A stretch of DNA of 5,647 bases, taken from positions 1-5,647 of the forward strand of contig JAAWDC010000166.1 in assembly GCA_022793565.1 (NCBI GenBank), given 5' to 3'. Shown piece by piece: positions 4,855 to 5,647 of the stretch. The notes beneath the pieces were generated by a model. It was given only the letters and a program-made list of their open reading frames with translations, did not search any database and was not told the origin of the DNA. Both the position numbers and the translations under genes were made by a program. Every line of letters starts with the position of its first letter. Position 1 is the first letter of the stretch. The stretch is from Bacilli bacterium (GTDB lineage: Bacteria > Bacillota_I > Bacilli_A > RF39 > UBA660).

Positions 4855-5647
4855 ATGAAAAAGATATATACAAGTATTGATCTAGGTAGTTATGGAATAA
4901 AAATGATTGTTAGCGAATGTATCAATGGTGCTTTTCATGTACTTGCTGCTACAAACGTCCGAAGTAAAGGAATTAAAAATGGAATCATTACTGATTTAGA
5001 AAGTGCAATTGTGTCTTTACAAAAAGCAAAAAAAGATATCGAGGAAATGATTGGAGTTTCAATCAATCAGGCAATTGTCTCTGTTCCTTCTGATAAAATA
5101 GAATTTAGTATTGTTACTGGAGAGACAGCTTTAAATCCAGAAACTATGATCGATACACCAGAAATTTCCAAAGTACTTCATGAAGCTATTTTAGGAAACA
5201 TCAAAGAGGAGAGAGAATTAGTAACCATTATGCCGATTTCTTTCCACGTAGATGATAAAGATGGAATCAAAGATCCAAAGGGAATGATGGGGCAGAAACT
5301 ATTAGTAAAAGCAGTAATTGCAACAGTACCAAAACCTTTATTAAAAGAAACACTAATACTTTTAAAAACTTGTGAAATTACCCCTGTTGATGTATGTCTA
5401 AAAGCAGTAGGAGATTATTTTGAAGCTAAGACACCAGAGATTGATGATAAAGTTGGGGCAATCATCAATTTAGGGTATGATAATGTAGAAGTTTCCATAT
5501 TCAATAAAGGAATTATGATTAAGAATGAGAAAATAGAGATGGGGTCTAAAGTAATCGATTTAGAGATTATGAAACGCTATTTTGTAAAACGTGGAGTAGC
5601 ACGTAGTTTAAAAGAAAATTTTGCGATTAGTAATACGAGATATGCCG
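4855..5647 (+). CDS. ftsA: Cell division protein FtsA, divergent (3' end cut by window)
   Basis: The first 264 codons are present and the frame is open to the right edge; full FtsA has about 400-440 residues. FtsA is an actin-like ATPase that binds FtsZ and anchors the ring to the membrane through a C-terminal amphipathic helix, which would lie outside the window. The N-terminus SIDLGSYGIKMIV (7-19) is the phosphate-1 strand and turn. SKGIKNGIITDL and the helix after it match the family, as does the FtsA-specific 1C (SHS2) domain at about 80-170, containing DPKGMMGQKL at 140-149. Where most FtsA proteins have a glycine-rich phosphate-2 motif (DIGGGTT-like), this one reads INLGYDNVEV at 204-213. 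The usual GG-x-x-x-T-x-D segment reads MGSKVIDLEI at 229-238. Nucleotide handling may therefore differ. A PilM-like or other actin-fold relative is less likely, given the N-terminus, the 1C motif and the placement behind its own promoter. Whether ftsZ follows cannot be seen. Confidence 0.85.
   Translation, partial: MKKIYTSIDLGSYGIKMIVSECINGAFHVLAATNVRSKGIKNGIITDLESAIVSLQKAKKDIEEMIGVSINQAIVSVPSDKIEFSIVTGETALNPETMIDTPEISKVLHEAILGNIKEERELVTIMPISFHVDDKDGIKDPKGMMGQKLLVKAVIATVPKPLLKETLILLKTCEITPVDVCLKAVGDYFEAKTPEIDDKVGAIINLGYDNVEVSIFNKGIMIKNEKIEMGSKVIDLEIMKRYFVKRGVARSLKENFAISNTRYA

Noticed and set aside
1..5647. Mobile element, CRISPR array, toxin-antitoxin or defence system
   Set aside because: I found no transposase, integrase, regularly spaced repeats, terminal inverted repeats or change in codon style. 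The genes are housekeeping or metabolic types.

Overview
The window is an AT-rich, gene-dense stretch in which every supported gene lies on the + strand. Low G+C, strong AGGAGG-type ribosome binding sites, TAA/TAG stops and the families present (YebC, a DagK-type lipid kinase, QueH, FtsA) point to a low-G+C Bacillota, most likely of the Bacilli or a Mycoplasmatota-related gut lineage. The lineage is an inference from composition and gene content. Tryptophan is written TGG throughout and no gene is interrupted by TGA, so standard bacterial code 11 fits.

Region 1 (1-4270) reads as one likely transcription unit. It starts with a YebC/TACO1-family protein that lacks only its start codon at the window edge. 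A diacylglycerol/lipid kinase, the epoxyqueuosine reductase QueH, an MBL-fold hydrolase with a C-terminal winged-helix-like tail, an unrecognised 130-residue protein and a small glyoxalase II-like MBL hydrolase follow. Most gaps are 1 to 28 nt. The exception is 88 nt before the 130-residue protein, which holds inverted repeats but no convincing promoter. The unit closes with a hairpin and T-run at 4236-4270 that overlaps the last stop codon.

Region 2 (4271-4728) is a small single-gene unit: an extended -10 promoter, a 102-residue multi-pass membrane protein of unknown function, and a terminator hairpin.

Region 3 (4729-5647) holds a second hairpin, a good sigma-A-type promoter, a strong but distantly spaced ribosome binding site, and the first 264 codons of a divergent ftsA that runs off the right edge. 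FtsA tethers FtsZ to the membrane in cell division; here its nucleotide-binding motifs depart from the family pattern.

Taken together this looks like chromosomal core or semi-core DNA (translation, tRNA modification, lipid recycling, metabolite hydrolysis, division). I see no mobile element, CRISPR array, toxin-antitoxin pair, defence system, tRNA or rRNA. The best second looks are the unrecognised 130-residue protein coupled to an MBL hydrolase, the divergent FtsA with its membrane-protein neighbour, and the altered metal site of the first MBL protein.
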